A stretch of 64,000 bases of DNA from Vibrio pomeroyi. Lineage in GTDB: Bacteria > Pseudomonadota > Gammaproteobacteria > Enterobacterales > Vibrionaceae. Under the pieces are notes generated by a model. That model ran no database searches and was not told where the DNA came from. It saw only the letters and a list, made by a program, of their open reading frames with translations. Where the stretch lies: contig NZ_AP025506.1 in NCBI RefSeq assembly GCF_024347595.1, positions 1,426,001-1,490,000 of the forward strand. Direction: 5' to 3'. The number at the start of each line of letters is the position of its first letter. Positions within the stretch are counted from its first letter, which is position 1. Of this stretch, positions 46,068-54,331 are shown in pieces. A program made the position numbers and the translations under genes.

Positions 46068-46316
46068 ATGAAAAGCATTCAAGTTTATGGTTCGGGTTGT
46101 AAGAACTGCGTCGTCACTGCAGAACGGTTTGCCGAAGTCGCACAAGAATTAGGGCAGCAAATCAACATTGAAAAAGTCACCAGTTTAGAAGCCATTATGA
46201 AAGCTGGCATTATGAGCACACCGGGTGTTGCGATTAATGGTGAGTTAAAACTCACGGGATCGGTGCCATCTGTTGATCTGGTTCGTAATTTACTCAAAGA
46301 AGATGTTGTAGCGTAA
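46068..46316 (+). CDS. Small thioredoxin-like redox-active disulfide protein
   Basis: 82 aa minimal thioredoxin fold. Active site GSGCKNC near the N-terminus (Cys-Lys-Asn-Cys), cis-Pro loop STPGVAINGELKLTG. Such TM0889/'redox-active disulfide protein 2' types accompany ArsP-like permeases and probably deliver or reduce the metal or the permease cysteines. 33 bases after the permease gene. A strong hairpin follows. Confidence 0.85.
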   Translation: MKSIQVYGSGCKNCVVTAERFAEVAQELGQQINIEKVTSLEAIMKAGIMSTPGVAINGELKLTGSVPSVDLVRNLLKEDVVA

Positions 46317-46330
46317 AGGAAAGGAAGGAG

Positions 46331-46368
46331 CGTCGCACGTGCCGTTTTTTGAATGAGCACGCGCGACG
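46331..46368 (+). promoter_or_regulatory. GC-rich hairpin before the sigma factor gene
   Basis: Twelve-base stem with one mismatch (CGTCGCACGTGC with GCACGCGCGACG), 14-base loop containing six T residues, ending 18 bases before the sigma gene. No T-run follows it, so it is more likely an mRNA stability or translation-control element than a terminator; it could lower sigma factor output relative to the permease. Confidence 0.5.
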
Positions 46369-46386
46369 GATAATCGAGATTCAAGA

Positions 46387-46914
46387 ATGAAATGTTTGAT
46401 GGATGCGTGGAATCATGCAGAACCTAGCCTTTATGGCTGGCTACTAAAACAGACCCAAAATCCGCATGAAGCGGAAGACATCATGCAAGAAGTGTTTCTG
46501 AAAGCCATGGGGAATAGTGAGCGTTTCTGTACATTGCAGGACGGTAAATCATGGCTGTTTAAGATGACCAGAAACCACCTTGTTGACCAACTGAGACGGA
46601 AAATACATTCGGTAGACATCGAAGAGTTTGTGATGCCCACGGATATTTCCCCTGCGATGGTTCAGCTTCAGCGCTGCCTTCCAAAAGTATTGGTAAAACT
46701 CACCGAGCAAGAGCGTGATGTAATAGAGCTATGTGACCTCAATGGCATGGCACAAAAAGACTACGCAGAGAAACACCAGCTTAGCTTGCCAGCCGTGAAG
46801 GCACGTTTACGTCGAGCCCGTATAGAGCTCAAAACCATTTTGGTGAGTGAGTGCAAGGTGACTCAAGATCAAACGGGCGTCTGTTGCTTCAAGTCTTTTC
46901 AAGCAGCTCCTTAA
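46387..46914 (+). CDS. ECF sigma factor, SigZ-like
   Basis: 175 aa. Region 2: ACSLYGWLLKQTQNPHEAEDI-type sequence with EAEDIMQEVFLKAM and SWLFKMTRNHLVDQLRRK. Region 4: LTEQERDVIELCDLNGMAQKDYAEKHQLSLPAVKARLRRARIEL in consecutive helices. The C-terminus carries CKVTQDQTGVCCFKS; the Cys pair is typical of SigZ-type ECFs and may bind metal directly in place of an anti-sigma. No anti-sigma gene is adjacent. Position at the end of the metal permease/thioredoxin operon suggests autoregulated control of metal or redox stress. An alternative start is the Met at 46399. Confidence 0.82.
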   Translation: MKCLMDAWNHAEPSLYGWLLKQTQNPHEAEDIMQEVFLKAMGNSERFCTLQDGKSWLFKMTRNHLVDQLRRKIHSVDIEEFVMPTDISPAMVQLQRCLPKVLVKLTEQERDVIELCDLNGMAQKDYAEKHQLSLPAVKARLRRARIELKTILVSECKVTQDQTGVCCFKSFQAAP

Positions 46915-46994
46915 GTCTTTTTAAGTAGAGCTTTAAGCCGTTTAAGCTGAACCATAAATCCCTCTGGAAGTAACGTTTCCGACTTAAACTTATT

Positions 46995-47013
46995 GATAAT
47001 AGTTATCATTACG
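46995..47013 (+). promoter_or_regulatory. Fur-box-like site
   Basis: Begins GATAATAGTTATCATTAC, containing GATAAT-A-GTTATC, close to the Fur consensus 6-1-6 palindrome. It lies 45 bases before the next start codon and predicts iron repression. Confidence 0.5.
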
Positions 47014-47057
47014 TTATGTTTGGTATCTCAAACACACTCATTGTTTCGGAGACCAAC

Positions 47058-47612
47058 ATGGAACACTCGGATATTACTCAACTGCTTATTCCAAAGAGTG
47101 ATTGGGCATCGCCTGATCTCTTTCTCTACGAAGGCGAAGACAAACTTCGACTCAGCTTAGAGGGAGCAATTCAATACAGTGGGTTGAACAGCATTGGCGG
47201 CGTGGTTCTCGGCTTTAGGATTATCCAATACGCGGTTAAATTAGCGGCGGGTGATCAGTCTTTGCAACGTGATGGCATTAGTATTTATACCGCTTTCCCT
47301 GGGCGTGGTGCTCAAGATGTCTTTGAATACACATGCCGCGCGTTACGTGATAAGCGCTATTGCTGTGATAGCACATTGCACCATCCTGCCGCGCAAACCG
47401 GGCAGCGTGGTCAGTTCTTATTTACGATTCGCTTGAATGAACAATCCATGGTGATGACGCCAGCAAACGGATTACCAAGACAAAGTTATTTTGAAGCCGA
47501 CCGACATTCGCAAGACAGCAGAGAAGCGGCATTGAAATGGCGAGATGAGAAGATCAACTTTGCTAATACACTCTTGAGTTTGTCGCCAGAAGAGTGCTTA
47601 CGCGTGCTGTAA
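47058..47612 (+). CDS. Unknown protein behind a Fur-like box
   Basis: 184 aa, no signal peptide or membrane segment. I do not recognise a family. Visible features: a Gly-rich hydrophobic stretch YSGLNSIGGVVLGFRIIQYAV, IYTAFPGRGAQDVFEYTCRAL, and a Cys/His section RYCCDSTLHHPAA that could bind metal. The ATG at 47058 has CGGAGA five bases upstream; an earlier ATG at 47016 lacks one. The Fur-like site upstream hints at an iron-linked role. It follows the metal-permease/sigma operon with its own promoter, and a terminator follows. Confidence 0.6.
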   Translation: MEHSDITQLLIPKSDWASPDLFLYEGEDKLRLSLEGAIQYSGLNSIGGVVLGFRIIQYAVKLAAGDQSLQRDGISIYTAFPGRGAQDVFEYTCRALRDKRYCCDSTLHHPAAQTGQRGQFLFTIRLNEQSMVMTPANGLPRQSYFEADRHSQDSREAALKWRDEKINFANTLLSLSPEECLRVL

Positions 47613-47662
47613 TTCCCTGTTCTCATAAACAAAATGAGCACAGAAACAGAATGAACAACAAG

Positions 47663-47695
47663 AGGTCGCTCGCTTTCAAGTGAGCGACCTTTTTG
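47663..47695 (+). terminator. Rho-independent terminator
   Basis: Nine-base stem AGGTCGCTC/GAGCGACCT and T-run, 51 bases after the Fur-linked gene. Confidence 0.9.
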
Positions 47696-47765
47696 TATCA
47701 AGCGTTCGTGGAAACCAGATTCCTAGTCGCGCTTAGGCTTGCTGGAATGACGCGCTTGTGTTTTT

Positions 47766-47793
47766 GAGCTTAGAGCTTAGAGTTTAGAGCTTC
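47766..47793. repeat. Four degenerate GAGCTTA heptamers
   Basis: GAGCTTA GAGCTTA GAGTTTA GAGCTTC in tandem, in the 300-base gap before the patatin gene. A minor microsatellite; the rest of the gap shows nothing I can name. Confidence 0.7.
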
Positions 47794-47992
47794 GGTTTTT
47801 GGTATTGGGGGGAGGTAGCCTAGAGTATTTATATCTTTCATCAATGCTCTTAAACCGCCTCTATTTCATTTCGCAGACACACTTAGATGTACATATGGGA
47901 CAGTTTTCAAAGCATTACACTGCTTACAGTTAAACTAAGTGATATGATTTTGCTGAAGAGCTAAAGAACTAACGATTTAAAGGATGAGTACG

Positions 47993-48865
47993 ATGGCAAA
48001 AACGATCTCATTGGTACTGGGTAGTGGTGGCGCGAGAGGCTTGGTTCACGTTGGTATCATCCGTTGGCTGATTGAGCATGGCTATGAAATAAAATCCATC
48101 TCTGGCTGTTCAATTGGTGCACTTATTGGCGGTGTCTACGCTGCGGGTAAGTTGGATGAATTTGAAGAGTGGGTGACCAGTATCGACCAAGGTGATATGG
48201 CGATGTTGTTGGACTTTTCATGGCAATCGAGTGGTATGTTCAAAGGCGATAAGATCATCGATACACTGCGCGGGCTGATCGGCGAGACTTCAATTGAAGA
48301 TTTGCCTATCCCTTATACCGCAGTTGCCGCCAACGTCGCCGATGAAAAAGAGGTTTGGCTGCAATCAGGCTCTCTGTTTGATGCTATTCGTGCTTCTATC
48401 TCCTTGCCATTGTTCTTTACGCCTCATGTCATTAATGGCGAAGAATTGATTGATGGCGGGGTACTCAATCCTGTACCGATTGCGCCTACCTTCGGAGATA
48501 AAACAGACTTTACTCTGGCGGTGAACTTAGGGGGTGAACCTGAATTGGTTAAACAGGAAGTGACACCGATTTCCCTACCAACAAAAGAGAGTAACCTGCA
48601 TGAGAAGGTGGTTCATTTTATCGATAACCTCGGTAGCAGTGTAAAAAGCAAAATGAGCTTCAATTTTGCGGCCTATGACATTGCCAACCAAGCGTTTGAT
48701 GCAATGCAATCGACCATTGCTCGCCAAAAATTAGCCGCGTATCCTGCCGATATTACTCTTGAGCTCCCACGCAATGCTTGTGGCACCTTAGAGTTTGATC
48801 GCTCACAAGAGATGATAGACAGAGGCTACCATTTGGCACAGGCTAAACTGGGCAATCGACTTTAA
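47993..48865 (+). CDS. Patatin-like phospholipase (RssA-like)
   Basis: 290 aa. Oxyanion loop LGSGGARGLVHVG at the N-terminus, nucleophile Ser in SGCSIGALIGG, and catalytic Asp in IDGGVLNPVP, the Ser-Asp dyad of patatins. Length and motifs resemble RssA/YchK and other short bacterial patatins, presumed intracellular phospholipases or thioesterases. I choose the ATG at 47993, which has AAAGGA at proper spacing, over 47984. The following small gene starts 28 bases later. Confidence 0.87.
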   Translation: MAKTISLVLGSGGARGLVHVGIIRWLIEHGYEIKSISGCSIGALIGGVYAAGKLDEFEEWVTSIDQGDMAMLLDFSWQSSGMFKGDKIIDTLRGLIGETSIEDLPIPYTAVAANVADEKEVWLQSGSLFDAIRASISLPLFFTPHVINGEELIDGGVLNPVPIAPTFGDKTDFTLAVNLGGEPELVKQEVTPISLPTKESNLHEKVVHFIDNLGSSVKSKMSFNFAAYDIANQAFDAMQSTIARQKLAAYPADITLELPRNACGTLEFDRSQEMIDRGYHLAQAKLGNRL

Positions 48866-48892
48866 TGTATTTGCTGCTGAATGAGAGTATTT

Positions 48893-49234
48893 ATGGAAAC
48901 TGAACTAAAAGCTCTGGTCACAAACAAAGATGTCATCGTGCTCACCAGCTCAGAAGCAGCTGCCGTATCTTGGCTGATTAATTGTTATCAAGAGAACGCA
49001 GATATCCAGATTATCGAGAAAGCACATCAGTTAGATACTGAAGCGGTTTTGGCGCAATGCAGAAACAGTCTGAGCGAAAGTAAAAAGGTCATCCTTACCG
49101 CGCAGTTTCGGAGCCAACTGCCTATCATCAATCTCGCATCACTGTGTAATGAGAAGCGCAAATCATTGATCAATATTGAATTGTCCGGTTGGGATGAAGA
49201 AAATAGCCTTCCCCAATCTTATAGCTGTTTCTAG
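48893..49234 (+). CDS. Hypothetical protein next to the patatin gene
   Basis: 113 aa from METELKAL (48893; GAGAG upstream). Short alpha/beta pattern with strands KDVIVLTSS and KKVILTAQF; no family recognised. Probably co-transcribed with the patatin-like gene. Its last codons and stop lie in the first copy of a 17-base tandem repeat, so the C-terminal end may have been shaped by the repeat. Confidence 0.5.
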   Translation: METELKALVTNKDVIVLTSSEAAAVSWLINCYQENADIQIIEKAHQLDTEAVLAQCRNSLSESKKVILTAQFRSQLPIINLASLCNEKRKSLINIELSGWDEENSLPQSYSCF

Positions 49235-49269
49235 GTTATAGCAGTTTCTAGCTTATAGCGGTTTCTAGG
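49219..49269. repeat. Three tandem copies of a 17-base unit
   Basis: Unit TTATAGCTGTTTCTAGG, then two copies with one or two changes (49236-49252, 49253-49269). The first copy holds the stop codon of the preceding gene; the other two are outside it. Confidence 0.9.
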
Positions 49270-49275
49270 TTGAGT

Positions 49276-49296
49276 AAGCCCACAATACATGGGCTT
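49276..49296. terminator. Small convergent hairpin
   Basis: AAGCCCA/TGGGCTT with a seven-base loop, overlapping the end of folM; no T-run. Confidence 0.4.
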
Positions 49297-50012
49297 CACT
49301 TCAAATGCCTACCGCCATCAAGGTGTAAGGTTCTTCCTGTCATGTAGTGGCTGGCCAACATAAACTTGATGCCATCTATTATTTCCTCAAAGCCCGCTTC
49401 TGCGGGGATCAGAGCTTTTTGTAGCGCTTTGGTTTTGTATGCCTCGTCGTCATGGTCATTGAACTTAATCATGGCTGGAGAGATGGTATTTACTTTCACC
49501 TTGGGAGCCAACATTGCTGAGAACGACAGCGTCAGGTTGTTGAGCGCAGCCTTACTGGCGGCGTAAGCGATGTGTTTTTTACTGCCTTTTTCCGCAACGT
49601 AATCGCTGATATGAATGATGTCTGAAGTTTGCTCGCCATACATCAGTTGGTCTTTGAGTGTTAAGTTGACTAGATAAGGCACAGTCGCGTGTATCGTCAT
49701 CATCTGATGCATGATGTGTGAGGCATTTTCACTGGGATCTTTCTTGTTCTCAGGTTTCCAGTCGGAAGCGTTGTGTATGACCGCTCTGAGTTTCTTATAT
49801 TCTTGGCCAACATAATGAAGAAATTCTTCTAGGCTGCTTTGTTGATAAAAGTCTACTTGCTGCAAGTCGGCGCCACTGTCGCGCAAGAATTGCAGTTGAG
49901 GATAGTCGCTTCGGTAGGTGCCAACCACGTTGTATCCATCCGCTAAAAATTGCTGTGCCAGTGCGAAGCCGAGTCGCTTTCCCACGCCGGTTATTAGTAT
50001 CGTTTCACTCAT
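49296..50012 (-). CDS. folM: Dihydromonapterin/dihydrofolate reductase FolM-like SDR
   Basis: 238 aa short-chain dehydrogenase. Cofactor motif [16 protein letters not shown] (G-x3-G-x-G variant with Arg for NADPH), [13 protein letters not shown] and active site YAASKAAL (Tyr-x3-Lys). In E. coli and Pseudomonas FolM reduces dihydromonapterin to tetrahydromonapterin. Its ATG overlaps the stop of folE (ATGA), and it ends the folK-folX-folE-folM operon, which fixes the assignment better than sequence alone. Confidence 0.85.
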   Translation of the reverse strand: MSETILITGVGKRLGFALAQQFLADGYNVVGTYRSDYPQLQFLRDSGADLQQVDFYQQSSLEEFLHYVGQEYKKLRAVIHNASDWKPENKKDPSENASHIMHQMMTIHATVPYLVNLTLKDQLMYGEQTSDIIHISDYVAEKGSKKHIAYAASKAALNNLTLSFSAMLAPKVKVNTISPAMIKFNDHDDEAYKTKALQKALIPAEAGFEEIIDGIKFMLASHYMTGRTLHLDGGRHLK

Positions 50013-50647
50013 CGTAAAAACTCAGCTCTGGTTTGAGGGTTAGTTTTGAAAATACCACCAAGCGCGGTTGTTGAGGTTTCAGAGTTTGCATCCATCACGC
50101 CTCTGGATTTAACGCAATAGTGGGTTGCTTTAATCGTCACAGCCACGTTTTCTGTTTCAACCAGAGTTTGAATCGCAACTAAGATCTGTTGGGTAAGACG
50201 TTCTTGTACCTGAGGACGTTGAGCAAAGAACCGAACGATACGGTTTATTTTAGACAGCCCAAGGATCTTGTTTTCGGGGATGTATGCCACTTCCGCTGAA
50301 CCATCGATGGTGATGAAGTGATGTTCGCACGTCGAGGTTAGGTCAATGTCCGATACCTTAACCATTTCATCAACGGACATTTTGTTGTCTATAACGCTGA
50401 TCTTTGGAAAGTTGTTGTAATCGAGCCCTGAGAAGATCTCGTGTACGTACATCTTCGCAATGCGATGAGGTGTTTCAGCAAGGCTATCATCAGTTAAATC
50501 TAGTCCAAGCGTACTGACCACTTCCGTTAAGAGTCCTTTGATGCGGTTGTACTTTTGGTCGGGGTTCATTTCGCTCGCTGTCATTGGGGTTTCAAGTCCT
50601 TTTGCGAGCAAAGCTTCTCTTACTTTTTCGGCTTCTATATTCAGCAT
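50009..50647 (-). CDS. folE: GTP cyclohydrolase I
   Basis: 212 aa from the ATG at 50647, which has a strong AAGGAG upstream; a longer in-frame start at 50686 lacks one. Converts GTP to 7,8-dihydroneopterin triphosphate. Motifs: Zn/active site [35 protein letters not shown] in two stretches, and [14 protein letters not shown]. Overlaps folM by four bases. Together with FolX and FolM it can supply monapterin rather than only folate. Confidence 0.95.
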   Translation of the reverse strand: MLNIEAEKVREALLAKGLETPMTASEMNPDQKYNRIKGLLTEVVSTLGLDLTDDSLAETPHRIAKMYVHEIFSGLDYNNFPKISVIDNKMSVDEMVKVSDIDLTSTCEHHFITIDGSAEVAYIPENKILGLSKINRIVRFFAQRPQVQERLTQQILVAIQTLVETENVAVTIKATHYCVKSRGVMDANSETSTTALGGIFKTNPQTRAEFLR

Positions 50648-50657
50648 GACTCTCTCC

Positions 50658-51035
50658 TTATGAATTCTTGTCGTTATCTGCTTCATAGCTCAGAGTGAGC
50701 GAAACAGAGTCGGCAAAACGTAGCGCATGAGGCTTATCAATTCTCACTTGAGCGTATTTCACCCATGGATGATCGATACAGATGCCGAGTACGTCGCTGG
50801 TCAATTTTTCCAAAAGCAGAAACCTTCCGGATTCAACGTGTTGAATGACCTTCTTGCAGATGTTTTTGTAGTTGAGCGCGTTGTCCACATCGTCAGAGAG
50901 ACAAAGGTTGTTGGCGGGATAGTGTATTTCTGCATTGATAACGATGTCTTGCTGCTTAGACTTTTCTTCTTCGTTGAAACCGATGAAGGTTCTTAGTCTC
51001 AGGTTTGTAATGGTGATAATGGCGTTGTGATTCAT
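50658..51035 (-). CDS. folX: Dihydroneopterin triphosphate 2'-epimerase FolX (or FolB-like aldolase)
   Basis: 125 aa, tunnelling-fold pterin enzyme. Motifs: [24 protein letters not shown]-type [14 protein letters not shown], and [16 protein letters not shown]. FolB and FolX are homologous; the neighbourhood with folE and folM favours the epimerase FolX, which makes dihydromonapterin triphosphate. The start could be 51047, but that ATG is too close to its RBS; 51035 has better spacing. Ten bases before folE. Confidence 0.78.
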   Translation of the reverse strand: MNHNAIITITNLRLRTFIGFNEEEKSKQQDIVINAEIHYPANNLCLSDDVDNALNYKNICKKVIQHVESGRFLLLEKLTSDVLGICIDHPWVKYAQVRIDKPHALRFADSVSLTLSYEADNDKNS

Positions 51036-51121
51036 AACAGTGTCCATTCCTTTGAAAGTGAAGTCAGTTACGTGCTTGTTTTAAGAAAAGATCAGTCGTT
51101 CTTTCCGCAGTAATGTGAAGG

Positions 51122-51619
51122 CTAAATAAAATTAAGCTCGAAAGGGATGGGTTCGGTTTTCTGGCTCAACTGCTCGAAGCTTTCCCATAGCTGCTGATAT
51201 GAGATGTCTAGAGTGGGGTGGCGTTGTTGCGCGGCGATATCAACTAACGGCCTGAGTACAAAAGCGTATTCGGTGATTTCACCTCTAGGTAGCTCTACAC
51301 CATCGATAACGCCGACTTGATTGCCATAAAGAAGGATGTCGATATCCATAGTGCGTGAAGCGTAGGCTTTAGTTTGACGCTTGCGATCGTTCTCTGATTC
51401 GATTTGATGCAGAACTTTAACCAGCTCTGCGACAGGTAGGTCACATTCGAACCCAACGACTAGGTTGAGGAAGTTATCTCCTTCAAACCCAACAGGTTCG
51501 CAATCGTAGAAGTTAGAAATGTGCAGCGGTGCAAAGCGGTCATTCAATGCTTTGAGAGACTGTGTGACGTGGTGTTCGCGGTTAATGTTGCTTCCGATGC
51601 TGACATAGACGTTGGCCAT
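51122..51619 (-). CDS. folK: HPPK-type pyrophosphokinase FolK
   Basis: 165 aa. Opening VYVSIGSNINREHHV, then LNLVVGFECDLP, and the HPPK signature ASRTMDIDILLYG. Normally transfers pyrophosphate to 6-hydroxymethyl-dihydropterin in folate synthesis. It heads the pterin operon (87 bases before folX), so it may be a second, pathway-dedicated copy; the housekeeping folK is usually beside pcnB and is not in this window. Confidence 0.85.
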   Translation of the reverse strand: MANVYVSIGSNINREHHVTQSLKALNDRFAPLHISNFYDCEPVGFEGDNFLNLVVGFECDLPVAELVKVLHQIESENDRKRQTKAYASRTMDIDILLYGNQVGVIDGVELPRGEITEYAFVLRPLVDIAAQQRHPTLDISYQQLWESFEQLSQKTEPIPFELNFI

Positions 51620-51957
51620 AGTATTTCCTTCTTGTTTAAGGAACCTATACGTCCAGCTCGCGATGAAGATCAGCTATGTATCCTCTTAAAGGTAGGAAGA
51701 TAAAAGAAAATACAGTTCTACCGCAAATTTTACCTTTCTTTGAGTTCGCATAAGAGGACTTTGGGTCTAGAAAGTACCACGAGTAAAAATTCAGCCAATT
51801 AAGATTCTCGACAAAAACGCGCTTCAAGTTGGCTGAATGAATGCCAGAAATATCTAAGGATTACCGTCTTGGATAATTCAATTTCTACAACGTTCCATCT
51901 TTGATAGTGATAGAATCCCCGCATCAGAATTATCGAGAATCTAGGTATTTATAAACT
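51620..51957. promoter_or_regulatory. Divergent intergenic region with inverted repeat
   Basis: 338 bases between folK and the next plus-strand gene. ATTCAGCCAA (51789-51798) and TTGGCTGAAT (51829-51838) form a perfect 10-base inverted repeat with a 30-base spacer, a possible operator pair or terminator-like stem. Promoters for both directions should lie here, but none is convincing. Confidence 0.4.
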
Positions 51958-52296
51958 ATGTTTATCCATCACGTTAACGGCATCGACTGGCTGGTGATTA
52001 CAGCTTTTGAAGAACTAAAACCGATGTTTATCGAAGATGCTGGTCCAATTCCATCTTACTTCTCGACTACCAGTGAATTGAGCCTGATTGATCAAGCTAA
52101 GCGTAGCTATGGGTTTTTGCCGACACTCCGCGGTGTGATCACCGATACTGGCACCTATCAAAGTAAAGATCTTGAAGAAGATTTGAACCCACAGCTTGCG
52201 TGTATCGTTGAAGGGCGTGGCCGAGTGTTTATCTATCACGGCGACTACGTGGCATTCGTGGATGAAGAGCAAACCTTCATTACTCGAATGGACTGA
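51958..52296 (+). CDS. Hypothetical cytosolic protein, 112 aa
   Basis: Unrecognised small protein, alpha/beta in appearance (FIHHVNGIDWLVITAFEELK, RGRVFIYHGDYVAFVDEEQ). No signal peptide. No clear RBS at the ATG, but the frame is clean and followed by a family terminator 78 bases later. Probably a conserved Vibrio hypothetical; no function can be offered. Confidence 0.6.
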   Translation: MFIHHVNGIDWLVITAFEELKPMFIEDAGPIPSYFSTTSELSLIDQAKRSYGFLPTLRGVITDTGTYQSKDLEEDLNPQLACIVEGRGRVFIYHGDYVAFVDEEQTFITRMD

Positions 52297-52374
52297 ATAT
52301 TATTCGGTAGGTTTAGACATGCTAATTGGCTATAGGTTAATCAGTTATGGATAAGCTACTTTGTAGATAAAACG

Positions 52375-52402
52375 AAGGCCTCGCGTGTGCGAGGCCTTTT
52401 TT
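52375..52402. terminator. Terminator (GGCCTCGC family, copy 3)
   Basis: AAGGCCTCGC-GTGT-GCGAGGCCTT with T-run, preceded by GTAGATAAAACG; between convergent genes. Confidence 0.92.
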
Positions 52403-52437
52403 GTTTGTACCGAGTCAGGAGAAAAGCTCTTGAGGTG

Positions 52438-53118
52438 TTACTTTTCTAAATTGTGCTTAATGATTTGTTCGACCACACCATTCATCGTTCTGCAGCTAAT
52501 TTCAGGCTTCAAATACAGGGAATGATATTCAACGCCTGTGCGGTCTATGTAGGCTGCTTGTAAGCCAGCAGATAATGCACCATGAGTGTCCCAATCGTGA
52601 GTAGCCACAAGACGAAGGTTTTCGACAGGCTCTTTTAACGTTTCTGCTGCAAATCTATACACATCTGAATTTGGTTTGAAACTGCCTGTTTCTTCAACGG
52701 AAATGATAGTGTCAAAGTAATCTTCTAAGCCCGAGTTCTTGATTTGAGAAGTGATAAGGTCGAGGGATGAGTTGGAAAAAGCGACGGTTTTAAAGCCGTT
52801 GTTACGCAATTCAAGTAAAGATGCTTTGATATCATTGTGCGGTGGTAGATTGGCAAAGGAAGTTAACAAGGCACCTTTAGTTTCCGCCGTTAAATCACAC
52901 TTGTACCGTTGTGCAATGGCGTCGAGCGCTGCATTCGCTAGTTCAGAAAAAGTAGACTTTACGTTTGTTGCGATGCAAACGGTTGAAGAGTGCAAAAGCT
53001 TAGAGAACCAAAGCGATAGTGCATCCTCACTGCCAAATGCCGCTTTAAATTTAGGCTGTAATGACTCCAAATTTAAAACCGTTTCGTTTATATCAAACAG
53101 TATCACTTCTTTTTTCAT
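52438..53118 (-). CDS. HAD hydrolase, haloacid dehalogenase type II-like
   Basis: 226 aa. HAD motif I LFDINETVLNL (nucleophile Asp), motif II AFSNSS, motif III Lys in GSFKPNSDVY, motif IV ATHDWDTHGA, and a helical cap at about 20-90. The FDxNETxxxL start and THDWD are characteristic of type II haloacid dehalogenases, although many members hydrolyse phosphates. Cytoplasmic, single gene. Starts 15 bases before an unremarkable 200-base gap. Confidence 0.82.
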   Translation of the reverse strand: MKKEVILFDINETVLNLESLQPKFKAAFGSEDALSLWFSKLLHSSTVCIATNVKSTFSELANAALDAIAQRYKCDLTAETKGALLTSFANLPPHNDIKASLLELRNNGFKTVAFSNSSLDLITSQIKNSGLEDYFDTIISVEETGSFKPNSDVYRFAAETLKEPVENLRLVATHDWDTHGALSAGLQAAYIDRTGVEYHSLYLKPEISCRTMNGVVEQIIKHNLEK

Positions 53119-53266
53119 GCGAAGAACCCAGATTTAATAGAATTTCGTACTCACATAATCCGCTCTGGTGACCCGGTTTTCAACCTCGATTTAAGTAACT
53201 TAAGCTTTGCTCTCTAACTAGAAAAGAGGGTGGAATGAGTCATCGATGAAAACGTCACTCAAATCT

Positions 53267-53296
53267 GGCGTTGCTTAACGAGTAACAGGCAACGCC
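53267..53296 (-). terminator. Hairpin after metQ
   Basis: Eight-base stem GGCGTTGC/GCAACGCC, 24 bases after the metQ stop on the minus strand; the T-run is weak. Confidence 0.5.
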
Positions 53297-53319
53297 AAAT
53301 TTAAGGTGACTTTTTTGGT

Positions 53320-54123
53320 CTAATTTGCGGCTTCTATAGTGCCTTTGAATGTGCTGTCTAAAAAGTCATTGATCTCTTGTGAGTGGTAAATTGAGATGAT
53401 CTTTTTATACGTTTCATTGTTTTTGTCTTCTTCTCGCGCCGCCACAACCATCACGGCTAAAGGTGCGTCTTTTTTCTCTAAGTAAATGCCCTGTTTCTTA
53501 GGGTCGAGTCCAGCCGACATCACATAGTTCATGGTGATTGCTGCTGCATCTACATCGTCAAGAGAGCGGGGTAGTTGAGCGGCATCCACTTCAACAAATC
53601 GAATGTTCTTCGGGTTGTTAACAATATCGTTTAAAGATGCGTTGAAACCAGCGTTGTCTTTTAATGAAATCAGCCCAGCATCTTCAAGTAGCAATAGTCC
53701 ACGCCCGCCATTCGTTGGGTCGTTTGGAATCGCGATTCGTGCGTTATCGGGGATAGAGTTAAGCGAAGTGTACTTGTTCGAGTAAACGCCCATACGCATC
53801 AAAATTGAACGTCCGATAGAAACTAACTTGCTATCGTGATTGGCATTAAAGTTATCGAGAAATGGCTGATGCTGGTAACTATTCAGCTGGATACTTCCAT
53901 CGTCCAGTGCTGCGTTAGGGGTGATGTAGTCTGAGAATTCGACGAGTTCAATGTTTATCCCTTGCTTTGCTGCTTCTTTGGCAACAGCTTGTACAACTTG
54001 TGCATGTGGGCCAACTGTCGCCCCAATCTTGATGACAGCTTCGTCTTTTTTTCCACATCCTGTCACGCCGAATACGAATGCTAATGCCAACAGGGATGCT
54101 GTGATTTTTTTGTAGCGGTTCAT
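53320..54123 (-). CDS. metQ: MetQ/NlpA-type methionine-binding lipoprotein
   Basis: 267 aa substrate-binding protein. Lipoprotein signal peptide ending at the lipobox VTGC (Cys ~23), then IKIGATVGPHAQVVQAVAKE, NSYQHQPFLDNFN, IAIPNDPTNGGRGLLLLEDAG and the ligand-region DAAAITMNYVMSAG. The family binds D/L-methionine for the MetNI ABC transporter. No metN or metI is adjacent, so it must pair with a transporter elsewhere or sense methionine. MetJ-type boxes upstream support the methionine assignment. Confidence 0.87.
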   Translation of the reverse strand: MNRYKKITASLLALAFVFGVTGCGKKDEAVIKIGATVGPHAQVVQAVAKEAAKQGINIELVEFSDYITPNAALDDGSIQLNSYQHQPFLDNFNANHDSKLVSIGRSILMRMGVYSNKYTSLNSIPDNARIAIPNDPTNGGRGLLLLEDAGLISLKDNAGFNASLNDIVNNPKNIRFVEVDAAQLPRSLDDVDAAAITMNYVMSAGLDPKKQGIYLEKKDAPLAVMVVAAREEDKNNETYKKIISIYHSQEINDFLDSTFKGTIEAAN

Positions 54124-54147
54124 GATAACTCCATTTAATTAACCAAA

Positions 54148-54171
54148 AGACGTTTGGGTGTCTGGATGTCT
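54148..54171 (-). promoter_or_regulatory. Tandem MetJ boxes upstream of metQ
   Basis: Three contiguous 8-base units, on the minus strand AGACATCC, AGACACCC and AAACGTCT, against consensus AGACGTCT (6, 5 and 7 of 8). MetJ binds such arrays cooperatively. They end 24 bases upstream of the metQ start. Confidence 0.6.
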
Positions 54172-54234
54172 ATATTATCTGTTTATAAAGTTGGGTCAAT
54201 AGGTTTGTTAGAAGCGAAGTTAGGTTGATAAAAC

Positions 54235-54260
54235 AAAGGCCTCGCATGTACGAGGCCTTT
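54235..54260. terminator. Terminator (GGCCTCGC family, copy 4)
   Basis: AAAGGCCTCG-CATGTA-CGAGGCCTTT; on the minus strand followed by GTTTTATC. Ends the dienelactone hydrolase gene. Confidence 0.85.
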
Positions 54261-54331
54261 GGGATTTTGTTGAGTAAGGTATAGGGCAGTCACTTGAAAT
54301 TTAAAGAAAACGGAAGCGGTAATCTCGCCTA

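Noticed and set aside
49219-49269. Short repeats as a possible CRISPR remnant
   Set aside because: The units abut without spacers, and no cas gene is present.
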